Positions 47,558-61,265 of a DNA stretch of 64,000 nt are shown piece after piece. Each line of letters begins with the position of its first letter. Within the stretch, counting starts at the first letter, position 1. The DNA comes from Sipunculus nudus (Eukaryota > Annelida > Sipuncula > Golfingiida > Sipunculidae). The translations under genes and the position numbers were made by a program. The DNA is taken from assembly GCA_026874595.1 (NCBI GenBank), contig CM049308.1, positions 13,597,501 through 13,661,500 on the forward strand, read 5' to 3'. The notes under the pieces were generated by a model, which was given only the letters and a program-made list of their open reading frames with translations, made no database searches and was not told the origin of the DNA.

Positions 47558-50500
47558 TGGGGATGATCACATATCCTGCTGGCAGAGGCGATCAAGGTGT
47601 GAAATGGAGCTTACAGGGTCCCAAGTGGCTTTTTAGGAAATCAATCCTTTTCTAAATCAGGATCCAAATGGCACAAACTGAGGGGTTGCAGGCAGGTGGA
47701 TTTGTCCACAGTGGTATTGATAAGCACAAATTTAACACTTTACTGTTTACTGTGAATAGAGCCATAAAATCATGTCGTTCCAGCCATGTCAGATGGAGCA
47801 TTCTGTGTGGAGCTCTTGTTTGTCACATGCAATTTTAACACACACATGTACGCACATATTCATGTGTGCTGTTGGACACATTGAAACACCACAGTTATAA
47901 AGTCTGACATGCGAGTGATTTTTCATGCACATACACATATACATGCACATGGAAACACAGCTTTAGAATGAAACAAAATTTGTTGCTAGGTGGCACTGGT
48001 GATTTGATACAGCCTTTGTATTTGCAATTATATATTAACCACTTTTTAAAAATTTTTTTTAGTGGAGCTAATGGCCTGTGGCCAATAATTCCTAAATGAA
48101 GTATTTTTTTCTTTATTTCTTTGTATCTGCAGGGTTTGGACATAAGCTGGCACAGAGGCTGGATGGTATGGGGGTGGTGGTGTTCGCTGGCTGTCTTGAC
48201 ATAGGGGCTGAAGGACCAGTAAGGTTAAAGAACTGCTGCAGCCGTAACCTGCAGCTGTTACAGTTAGACATCACCAGGGCCCACCAAGTCCTGGAGGCCT
48301 TCAAGCATGTACAGTACTATTTACAGGAGAACAGGCTGCCGTTCTGGGCTCTGGTTAACAATGCAGGTACTGTTCTCCAATTCTGATTAGATTAAAATGT
48401 AAACAAAAAAAAAAAAAATGTCCACTATGGGGACGCAAACCCTGCGCCAAAGATAGTGTTTAAAGTGGATCCCCTGGAATGTTAATTAAACCTGTGTTAA
48501 TTAAGCCTGTGCCACTTTCTAATTGAAATAATTGAAAAATGCCCCTGGACTTTGTGGTATTGCTGCCCTTGACTATAAACACATTAACACAAGGAACAGC
48601 AACGTGCTGCCTGTACGTTGGTTTACTGACAACTTTTTTGGAAACAATACGTATATATATATATATGTGGAGTGATGTCATTGTCCTCTGTGACATCAGG
48701 ACTCGCACTCCAAAGATGGCCATATCTTCACATGCTACTTCAACACTCATTCTTGGGTTATTTGGGCATAGATTTACACCAAAATTAAATTTCTTGGAGA
48801 TTTTCACAATACCAACCTGTATGATAAATTTCACTAACAGCAGTGATACTGTTCTTCAGATATCTTGTGGACACACACACACAGAATCGAGTTAAAATGA
48901 TAACCCTTGCTTCATGCAGGGTAAATGAATAATTCATGCTGTACACTCTCCAGTACAGAAAACAAGTAAAGTTACATAAAAACAATAAAAGTTTGTATAA
49001 TTGGACACGAGTTTAAATGTAAAGTGACTGGTTTGATATAACTTGACAATTTTACCAACTTATATCTACCTGTCTTTTCTCAAGGTGAAAATAAAGGTAT
49101 ATATGGTGAAAAAACCATACATCTAGATTTTGATTTTAAACAGGATATCTGGAATGTTCAACAAACTAACATTGAGACCTATTGTCCCTTTGCATCTGAC
49201 CAGCTTCAGGCTATCATAAATCAAGATTTGAATTATTTTTTTTTTCAGTGTGCAACACATTTCACAAAATGCAATTATACATTACTTATAAGAGATAAAT
49301 CAAGTGATTTTTATGTGCTTTTTATGGCATACCAAATTTTTAAAAATATTTTAACATAAAATGCACCTTCTCAATACATGTACCTTTGTATATTTTAAGG
49401 TAATTAAAATAGTTTTGCATGTCTTACATATTGGTATGTGATGTAAATTTATTATTATTTCTAAAGTGTCAACATATATGGAATTTTTCCTTTTCAAAAT
49501 AACAAAATCCAACAAAATTTACCGTCATATTTTTAAGGAGTATGCCACATGGGTGAGGTGGAGTTCTGTGACATGACTGACTACATACATGTGGCCAGTG
49601 TAAATTTGTTTGGAACAATCAATCTGACAAAAACGTTTCTACCCCTCCTCAGGCATCACCAAGGTGAGACCACACATTTCATCTAACACAGCATAAGCGT
49701 TAATCACACGCATGAATGAGCCAAACAATTTTTTTGTTATACTCTTTTTTTTAAGCAACTGCTGTCTCGGATATACTGGTATATTTTTGTTTCTAAATGG
49801 AAAGTTTATCTTGGAAATTTAAGTTGTAGGTGTAGACTTCATATACTACAAAATAATGAAACACTTGACTTCCAGGATTTTTAAGGAATACAGTTTAATT
49901 ATTTTATCTCAGACAACTGATTTGAATAACAAATATTCTAGCCTACACTCATGTATTTAATATGTCTACCTCCTTCTGCACCTGCAAATGAGTTTCAGCC
50001 CTGTAATTCCAGGACGTGTTGTGGCTGTGACAAGCATGAACTCAAGGTGTCCACCACCAGGTGGCTCTGTCTACAGCATCACACAAGCTGGGCTGGTGTC
50101 CTTCTTTGACTGCCTGCGTTTAGAGATGCATAAATGGGATGTTGATGTGGTGTCGGTTGAACCTGGCAACTATAGTGGAGCAACTAACTTTCTTAAGGTA
50201 AGTCACAAATGAACTTCAGGTATAACCCTTTATTGATTCAATAATTAACAATTCATGACAATTATATATTTTCATGAACATTAAAGTTGATAACCAGCTC
50301 AGTTTTCATTCTTTCTTTATAAATTTTAGCCAAGAGACAATTTTCTATGGGTTATGTGTATGTTATGCATAAATCTTATAATCAGTTATTACAACCTGGT
50401 AAATTCAGGTAATATGCAGGTTATTACAGTGCTTGTTTGACTGATGGATGTTGCTAACATAGGATGGTTGAAACAGAAAGCAAGAAAAGGTTGTGTGTAC

Positions 50501-53500
50501 TTGGTATCTGTTTGTGGTCAGAATTGGTTGTAAAATCATATTCAGTGATTGCAAATGATGATTATTTATCAGTCACTTTATGTTACTTCTATATTAGAGT
50601 AAAGTTTACTTTATAGAATTATAAAGAGAATATTGACCAAGGCAGTCTGAAAGGTCAAGGTAGTGACCAAGTTGTTGACCTTCTGCTCCAGTCTTAATGC
50701 TGTTTGCTACTTTGTGTCCTGTCTTTCTCATATCTCTGACAGGATTATAATATTTAATTTATATTTTTTAAATGATTTCTTTGCACGTACTTACATAATT
50801 GTTGGTGATCAGTTATGCTTAAATGCAACCAATCTTATTCATTAGGAAAGAAAACCGACAATCCTTGAACTGATTAACTGGCACACCATAAGTTTATTTG
50901 ACCAGATAAGACATGGTTCAGCCAGTAGTAGTAGTAGTAGTGGTAGTATTCTTTAATAGAGTGACAAGTACATTCAGATACATATATAATTATACATATC
51001 AGTGCACCCGGCCCCATGGACCTATTAGTCACTTCATAACTTGGAACAAAATAAGTGATTCGCATACACTTGACATACAATTGCTTGCTCCAAATTTCAT
51101 AACATCTGCATAAATATTTTGCTAGCTTTCAAGATTTCTTTTCACACAACCAGGATATTTTAATATTTTCAGTAAAAGTAGATGTTGGCCAGTTTGTACC
51201 AGAAAATAATGTCTGACGTTCCTGCTCATACAAAGGACAGTGAAAAAGGAAGTGGACCTCATCTTCAATACACTCATTCAATTTAAAACAGATTCTTTGT
51301 TTAATATTTATGTAGTATTTCAGTAGCTGTGTCCATATCTGTATTTATACAACAAAGCTTAGCACGTCTGATATCTGTTACAGATGGACCAGGTGAACAC
51401 GTGGGTCAGCCAGCAGCTGTCGTATACATCAAAACAAGTAACTGAAGCCTATGGAGAGGAATATGTTCGGCATTATCTGAGGTCCACCGCGGAGCACATT
51501 AAAGCCAGTCCAACAAGCATGGGGCCTGTCATTGACCAGCTTGTTGATGCTCTGACTCACTCCCACCCAAAGATCAGATACATTTCCTCTGAGACCAGCT
51601 ATTGGCTACTAGACTGGCAGAAGGTAATATACCATAAAGTTAGTAATATATTTATATATATTCTAAATTTTTATAATGGAGCTATCTCACAAGCTGTAAC
51701 ATTGTGGATTTTTAGTTAACTTGTGGTATACCTTCATTTCAAACATCTGACTTGCGACATCCAAGTTTTCCATGTAGCAAGTTCAGTTCCCTTGCTTGAC
51801 ACATGATATGAGTGGTTGCTGATAGTTGTTTGCTGTAATAGTCCCTGCATTATTAAATGTGAAACTTCTAAAGATTTATTTTGAAAATATGAAAAATACC
51901 CCCTTAGGGCTCATTTTGCATTGTTGTAATCAGTTAAAAAGAAATGTGCAGTTCCCAGGCTTTCCAAGGTGTTGCCACAGAGGAGTTCAGTGACAAAGGT
52001 CTAGTGGTGCCACCATCAGTTATAGATTATGATACTGAAGTATATGCAATTTCTTTTTTTTAGAACTACATGTATTACTGTATATGAATGTCAGTATACT
52101 CATAAACCACTGCCAGTATACTGATAAAATGTTTAACTCTATAAACCATAATTTTCCAACAAAATCTGTAGCCTCCGAACTATGTGGGTCACTGAAACTC
52201 TGCTGTGTATATGGGATGAAAAATGTTCAGGATGCATCAAAATAATTTAGCAAAAGCACTTCAGTGAGGGGATAAAGCCATTACCTGGTCAGAGAGCTTT
52301 TCAATTTGTTCAGTTCTATGCACTATTGAAGAATTAGTTAAAGTGCTGGTCCCTGAATTACCATGAGAATTTGTTTAATTGCAGATCCTGATGCGAGTAG
52401 GTCTTCCTGATTCTGTGTGTGAAACGCTAAGAAGACGCTGGTTCTATGATGGGTTCCCTACACCTAAAGCCAAGCAGATGCCAAACTTTACATAAAATCA
52501 TCATTTTGTGCCATGGTGAAAACCTGCAGTCTTGTTTACATTTGCATATTTGTCTATTGTATCCTGATTGTACTTGAGAACAGTTTTCAGGTAATAGGTC
52601 AGAGGTCACAATCAGAATAGGTCATATGTCACAATCAGTATAGGTTACAGGTTATAGGTCACAATCTCATCTATATTTACATCAACATGGCTGTGATTTT
52701 TTGCATATTCATACAAACATCTCATTTTATTTAATAGTTAAAATAAATTATATTATTCTACATAGGAAGTTAGTATTTTCTAGTATCATGCCAGTATGAC
52801 AGATGATGTACAGTATTTAAAAAAAAATCTCAATCTAACAAAGTTCACGAATTTACATAGTTTAAGGCAGATTGAGTTTAGTTTATTTAAGAAGTTTTAG
52901 ATGGCATTTCAGTGTCACTGTCTTTTTTTATTTCAATATTTATATTATATTCCTCTTTATAGTGGAGCAGCAAGTAAGCTAATATAGCTCTTCTGTATTT
53001 GGGTGCTAACTCTAAGCAGGCATTGTTTTGTAAGAAAAAGTGTCAATTTAAAGGAAGACTGACTTAAGAAGACCTGCCTTCATGAATATGTGACAATTTT
53101 ATAAAAGTGATTTAATAATACTTTGTGACAATGTTCAAAATGCTCATCACAAGACAATCAGTATACAGTAGATTCTCTATAACAATGTTCATATTTCAGT
53201 GTTACTGGAGATTTCATTTATGGAACTTTTATGCTTTTTTGTTGGTCTGACTTGAACTGAAATTCACAAGATTACTGTATGGACTGCTTTTGAAATTGGG
53301 GTCTCCAAATGATATGAACACATTATCTTTGGGCCAACAGAGAAAATATCCAAATGAATGGGCATATATACAATATGACTGATAAATTTAAGAACCTTTT
53401 CATTGTTGTCTGACACATCTTAAATCAGTTTTTTAGGAAGTCTTATTCTGAAGCATAATATTAGTGAGTGAGATTCAATGCTTATCATTTATTTTACTAG

Positions 53501-56500
53501 TGTACGCATTAGTAATATATATATATCTACAAACACCATGCACCACCACAGACACCAAGGTGCAATTTCCATTACTTTATACACATTTACATACCCTTTT
53601 TTTAAAGACTTTAATGATCCATTACACTAGTTTTATGTTTTGAAGTGTAAATTACATTTTAGCATAAAAGTACATTTTTGGTGCAACATAGAATGTAACC
53701 AATAATTCACTGAGTGCCTGCAATACTTTTTTACATGTCATAGTTATCCAACATTTTTTATGATTGCTAATATTATACATCATAGTTCAGAACCTTTTAA
53801 AATAAAGATTTACATTAAAATAAAAAAGTCAATTCAGTAATGAATTTTGTTATTTATTTATACTCGAAGATCTACATGAATTATATCACAAAGAATGAGC
53901 ATCACAATGATATAAGTAATTACCTCAAAAAATAGAGGATATGCTTTTACCAGCTTACTGTCCCCACTGCTGATGGTGCTTTTGGCAGTCATGGGGTGGG
54001 GTGGGGTTGGGGGACTTATTGTGAACATCTGTCAGTCTTCCCATCTGACTCTCCGCCAAAAATATGGTGTTATTGAAACAACTTGAAATCAAACTGACAG
54101 TCACCATTGATTGATCTCACAAAGGGCTTGGTAAGTTTAAATATGGATGAACTTGATGCATTTTTCAATGTCACACAGGCATTACTGTCACAATACTGTG
54201 TGTAACTAATATTACACTGATAAGTCTTTTTAAGAAGTGTCTCTCAAATTTCCCACTGGTCTTCAAAACCTTTTCTGAGGCTACTTCTCTAATTGGTAGG
54301 GAAAAATGATCTGTTCAAGTGACTAACATTCTTCAGTTTGGATTGTTTGTCTGTTAGCAGGTGTGCAAAAAAGTTAAACAAAAAAATTCAGGAAATTTTC
54401 ATTAAGAATTATTTTGAAATAAAGATCCTTGAAAACTGATTGCTAAAGCCAGGCTGACAACTTATGTTAAACTTCCTCTCAATAGCCAGTCAAACAATCC
54501 AGTTGTTATACGCTTATGTAAACATGGTATGAGCAATACCAGTACCTGTTCTTCCATCTGTCCATTCACCTTTTAGTGGTGCCAATAGTATAAACACAAG
54601 AAACTATGAGTTTTTTCCTGAAACTTGCTATGAATACTTCTCAACCCAGAATCTGCTTATATTAACGGAAGTCAGAGTTCACCAAATATAAAATCTGATT
54701 AGGACTATTATTATTCACCCTTGCTCTTATTAGTTCCTGGTGGCCTGGACAGTCAAGTGGTAAAACGCTTGACATTCTCCCTTAATGACCTGGGAATGAT
54801 GTTGCTGTGGGAGCGAGTTGTACTGGCTGTATTGCTTGTTTTCTGTTGGTCCTCCAGTTTCATCTATTCCCACACAATGCTGAACTTTCCTAGCTAAGGA
54901 GAGTGCCTTGTATTAGTTATTATAACTAGTTCCACAGCCCAGGTAAAAATGAGGTTCATATGTAATCCTGATTCTTACCTGTAAACCACTGCTACATCCA
55001 GGGCACCTGTCACTAACAGATTGTATGGCTGTTCTGTCTCCTCTGTTATTTCTTCTGAAATTTCTGTTAATACAAAATAATAATCAAAATATCCAGACCT
55101 ACAATGTGCTTGATAAACTTACATTTCAAAATCTACACTTTACTTATTCGCAGAATCACTTTTACAAAGCACCTGTCATGAAAATACTATGATTTTACAG
55201 AAATCTTTTATTTTTTGGTTTATTAACTTGACTTATACCACAGTGCTCATAGAGTCGAGTAAAGTTCCACTCCTGTTATGATAAATACAGAAATTTGACC
55301 AAACCTGACTAATTCCTTTTCATATTAGGGGGACCCTTGTGATACACCTTTAACTTAAATAGGTGGAGAATAGGTGGATCTTGCTAAACACCGAAAAGAA
55401 TAAAAAAGTACTGAAAAGTAACAGAATAGTACCAAAAAGTACTGAAAAGTAACAGAAGAATACCAAAAAGTACTGAAAAGTAACAGAAGAGTACCAAAAA
55501 GTACTGAAAAGTAACAGAAGAGAACCAAAACGTACTGAAAAGTAACAGAAGAGTACCAAAAAGTACTGAAAAGTAACAGAAGAGTACCAAAACGTACTGA
55601 AAAGTAACAGAAGAGTACCAAAAAGTACTGAAAAGTAACAGAAGAGTACCAAAACGTACTGAAAAGTAACAGAAGAGTACCAAAACGTACTGAAAAGTAA
55701 CAGAAGAGTACCAAAACGTACTGAAAAGTAACAGAAGAGTACCAAAAAGTACTGAAAAGTAACAGAAGAGTACTGAAAAGTAACAGAAGAGTACCAAAAC
55801 GTACTGAAAAGTAACAGAAGAGTACCAAAAAGTACTGAAAAGTAACAGAAGAGTACTAAAAAGTAACAGAAGAGTACCAAAAAGTACTGAAAAGTAACAG
55901 AAGAGTACCAAAAAGTACTGAAAAGTAACAGAAGAGTACTGAAAAGTAACAGAAGAGTACCAAAAAGTACTGAAAAGTAACAGAAGAGTACCAAAAAGTA
56001 CTGAAAAGTAACAGAAGAGTACCAAAAAGTACTGAAAAGTTACTGAATTGATCAAAATACTGAAAATAGTATTCAAAAGTTACCTAAAAGTACAAAAAAG
56101 TACTGAAAAGAACTGAAATATTAATGAAAGACTTAAAAGGAACATTAAAGATATTGTGTGCCGTTTTCATTGTCAGTACTGAAAAACAAAAAGTTTATGA
56201 TTTTTTCTGTAACTTTTTGGTGATTAATACTCCAGACAATTTTATGGATGAGCACTTAGTTGCAAACTGTTGACCGCAACTGAACCCTCACCCCTGGAGC
56301 AGCAGAGAATAAAAAATCTCACAGTATAATTTAACAACATTTTAATTTATTATCCCTTTCACTAAGACAAACAATCTCCTTGCTTAAAGAAGCTGGAGTT
56401 TATCAATAACACAGACAAAGGGAGTGGCTGACATTGTGACTTACCTTCTGGTACAAAAGAAGGACAGCACGCTTGTTGCTTCATCCGGAATATCTCAACA

Positions 56501-59500
56501 GATGTCACAGGACCATCATGCTGTACCATCCAGCTATTCACCACACCTGTCAGAAAGATGAGGAATAATATAAGTGACATAAATGTCAAAATCCATTCTC
56601 AATATAGATCACTAGAGTAGACAACCAGTGACCCATGGGTCATGGCACTCAGCTGGCTAGAGCTTTTCAGCTATCTTTGTCCAAAAGTGAGAGATTTCTA
56701 TTTTCAACATAAAGATACTTATATTTTTATAATGATCTTTTGGTTGACCATCACTTTATGGAACAAATTAGCTACTGTTATAAGTATGCAACATAAGTAT
56801 GCTGACTTACGTTTACTGGCAACATCCACGGAGGCAGCCTGGACCGTGCCGTTCTCACATCCCCAGGCCGTTAGCCGTGTCTTGTCATCCTGTACATACT
56901 TAATGTTGATCCAGGTCACACTGGGGAGGTAAAGTTAAAAATCATAATCTGGTCATATTGTTTACGTTACTATAAATGCCAGGTTAAGTGAAACCTGTGT
57001 AATAAGACCACCTGTGGGACTGGCCAAAAGTGGTCTTAATTCAAGGGTGGTCATATTAGAGTGGTCAGTTTTATCTATGTGAATACTTTCTGTTCAATCA
57101 AGGGTGGTCTTAATAGACAGGTGGTCTTTTTAGACAGGTGGTTCATGGACTGGTTTCTTTGTATTTTATTTGATATAAAATTACAATTCTCATGGTTTTA
57201 AATAATACCATTGTTTTCATCCTTATTCAATACTGAAGTAAATTCAACAAGATTAACCAAACATATACATTATAAAATAGCCATTAAAACAGTACATACT
57301 TGCTGTCTAGCTGCTGAAATTCTGGGAAGAATTCATCTGAAGACATCTCGTTGAATGTCTGATTTTCTCTGTTCTGTGGAAAATATTTATGTAGAGTTAT
57401 TGTTCTGTGTCACATTATACACAATGAAACATGCATCATCCAGGGCTTTAAATACAGAAATACTGGAGAGACCAGGATACTCAGGCTAACTTTTGAGAGC
57501 CTCGCATGGGATTTTAGAGCAGACCAAGATAATATCTGTGTAATATTTTAAGGGGGTTTGGAAATTTAACAAAATTATTTTGTTTTTTTTGTCAATATAT
57601 TATCAGTATATGGTTAAACATTGTGTCATTATATGATTTTCTGTTTATATCAAATGTTAGGGTCACTTGTCAGTGCATTTTGTCACTGGTTTGTTTGAGG
57701 TAGCTGGCAAAAGCCAGTGACTGGTACCATAGCCAGGTTTGATCCTCTTGGTCCATCAGCAAGATATTCATGCATCCCATGGGACACTCACAACCAAGCA
57801 TCCAAAAGAGATTTTGAGAATCACAGACACTTACACCAGCATTCCTGAAAGCCCTGATTAACAGATATACAAATATTGGCAAAATTCATTGCTGCCAGGT
57901 TTGCATAGAACATTCAATATTAAGTACTGGATGACCCACTATTGAAAATATGAAGTTACATAGGGAAATGGTGTAAAACAACTATTATTGAAATGGTGTA
58001 AAATAGAAATTCAAGAACATGTTGGGTTGCATCTTTTTTTTACTCTAAATATACAATATACAACGTTATAAAACAAAGTGTGTGTCTGTAAATTAAAGAA
58101 TCAGTAGAATTCAAGATGTGAAACTTTTCAATATCATAATGATACACCATGCATTCTCTTGAGTAAAACATAAAAATATTTTATTTTTTAAAATATTTTA
58201 CCAAACACCAGAATATGGTAAGATTCAACTGTAAGATTCATGACTTTAGGACAGCAAATTATCTAAAATATTATTTAAATTTAAAATTAATTTTTAAGTT
58301 AATATTCTTTTGATTACAGCAGGTATTTACCTCTCTGTACATGTGAACAGTCCTGTCTCCACCACTCAAGAGGAAAACCGTTTCTCTATTAGCCTCTGTC
58401 ACAAGTCTGAAAGATTTCAACATGATTATTAACTCATAATTACGATAATTCAAAATTGGAAATGTCAAAAATTATCAAACTGGTAATAACAGGTTTTAAG
58501 GAATTACACAATTTGCAATAATGATTTGCAGGATAACATTTTATAAAATTATCATTATTATTATTATTTACTTTCTGAAGACAAACCACCGATTTTATTG
58601 CTGTTTGCAACTAAAGTGGTCGCGGATACTCAAGTAATGATATTTATAAATAAGCATAAATAATATAATACTGTATCACTTTTTTAATCAGAATATTCCC
58701 TTAATTTTTTTAGAAAAGAAACATAAGCTGCAAATCATAAATTAAAGGGAAGTCTTATTTATACTACACTTTTATCATACAGAATTCTTATGAACATTTT
58801 AACTTGAAAGAATTTTTCAGTCTAAGGTCATCATAAACTCACTCGGTATGCATCAACTGGTAAGGGATGAAGTCCAACTGATGGTAGTCACAGGCCTCTT
58901 AAAAAAGGAAAAGAAGTATTATAAAATAAAATCAATAATTTTTTTCCATGAAAGTTTGTTAAAGGAATGATTTAACCATCACTTTTCTGTGTTATCTTAC
59001 CTTGTTTTCTCCTGATCAGATCACCTTTTTTTAAATTTGATCCTGCACCTGATATAGCCTTGGTAGCCTTGAGATACCCGGTCGAAGAATTCTTTAAATT
59101 AAACATGACCCAGGCATTTTCTTCATCTAGGAGTATTAAGTTGATCAGCATCTTTAAGGGAATCCTGATTTGTAAATATTTCAAGAGATAACTTGTAAAG
59201 TATTGTAAAAGTAATGTAAACCATACAAAACTGTATCAACTGTATCACTACTGTATATCACATTTTATAATTAGATGTATATAAACAAACGAGCCTAGCA
59301 CAAAGAGTGCCTCACCACATGCATTACTAGAAAAGTACAATGTCTGTGTGGCCAAAATTTCCCTATATCCCAATTCAAATTAGTATTCACTTGATATCCC
59401 TTTTCTGAGGAATGTATATTATTTGGGAACTTTTGGAGTTCTTATTTACTGCCTCATTTTGAGGAAAGTGGAAATGACCATTAGGCTAGCAAGAAGCAAT

Positions 59501-61209
59501 TAAAGTGGTGGTTCCAAATGCATAAGGTTATTATCACATGTAATGTCAATATGTCTGCAAATTTGATGAAGAACTCTGCAGGGGTTTCATGGATGTTTCG
59601 TAAAAGAAGGGGGTAGAGAATGGACAGCTCAAAAGGTGGACTGACAGAGGCAGACATGGCAGGGGACTAATAAGGAAATATTTTATGAAACTGAGGCAAG
59701 ATGTGACTACAGTAAGTAGAATACTTACGTGCAATGCCATCAATGTCACTCGGTGCACCATGGTCCCATTGGGAATAGATGTTCAGAACTTGAAATGGCT
59801 TCCCATCTGTTGTCTAGTGGTGGCAGTTCAGATAATAAAACATAAATTATTAAGCAAAACTGTATTCACCTTAAATCATCCACTGAGTTTTATCTTCTTA
59901 GTATTCTTTAAATATTCAGCCACTTACAACTCTGACATAAATAATGGTAGAATATTTAACAAGAGACTTGAAACATAGTTTTCAAGACTTTGGAGTCATC
60001 TGCAGGTGTAATGTATAATAAGAAATACAATATTCACCAATGTAAATTTCTGTTATAAATCTGAAAAATTAGCTGGTTAGATGAATCCTATCTTCACATT
60101 TTTAAAACAGGCTGTTCCAATTTGATATAAGTAACTAAGTATATTTGTATCTGGGGAAAAGGAAATATTAAATTTGTATGATTTTGTTTATAAAGACAAA
60201 AATGCTTTCAATTTAACCAACTCATTTTTACCGAGTATATTTTAGCAATCATCTGAGTATTACTTACACGCTTAATTTGTTTATAACACATGTAAAAGCA
60301 CACAATTTTATAATTTTTAAAATATATCCATAAACTTTTAATTAATGTTTAAATATAAATAATACCTTTATGAATGTGATTCCAACAACTGTGCCAGTGT
60401 TTGGCTGTGGTTTGGTGAATGCATCAATGGAGACAATCTCAGCATCACCTGAAAAATCATCAATTCCTTTACCATATTGCAGAAACAAAATATATAACAT
60501 AATATGTAGTAAACCTTACACACCATATGCAATGGGCTCATACTGGGTCCAACTGGTAATATGGTTCAGAAGAACAATTTCCCAGGATTCAAAGTACTGG
60601 GCATTGTCAGATACTGACAGATACATATTAATAAAGCTAGTTCTTAATTATATTGGGCAACTACATTTTGGTTTTCTATCATGTTAAAAAATGTATCATG
60701 TGAAATACAATGTCTTATGAAATTATTGCTTGGAAAATTTATATGCATAACAAATCACTGCTAATCTCTGTAAATTTGATTGGAAATAGATCAATCTTTT
60801 AACAACTTTCAGATTTTTCTTTCTTTATTCTGGTTTCTGATAAACAATCAAATTTGGTTCTCATTTTGTCAGTTTTTGATAAATATTTTTTTGGACAAAT
60901 CATTACTGGTGTTCAGATAAATGATCCTTGAGCTGCTGTAGCTGTAGTTGGGACAGGGTGTACTTTTTCACTTGACTTTGACCAACCTGGAAATGACCAG
61001 GCTATATCTTTTTTTAAACTTTGCTTGTATTATCATTTATCAATTAACCCTATATAAAGGGGGGTGGGGCGCAATGTTGATAATTAATATATTATATGCC
61101 AAAACCACTGATACAATAAATATTCAAACAGTTTCTAATTATACATAGAAATATGCCTAATTAGATAAATAAGAATAAAAAATGATATGTATTAAACTTG
61201 TAATAATGA

Positions 61210-61265
<56 letters not shown>

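Noticed and set aside
55350-56076. Three overlapping minus-strand ORFs of 157-230 codons
   Set aside because: They are frame-cycled translations of a 31-bp minisatellite in a KPTN intron and have no independent gene signals.
57670-57882. 70-codon minus ORF in a KPTN intron
   Set aside because: KPTN phases close without it, and it has no usable acceptor and donor pair.
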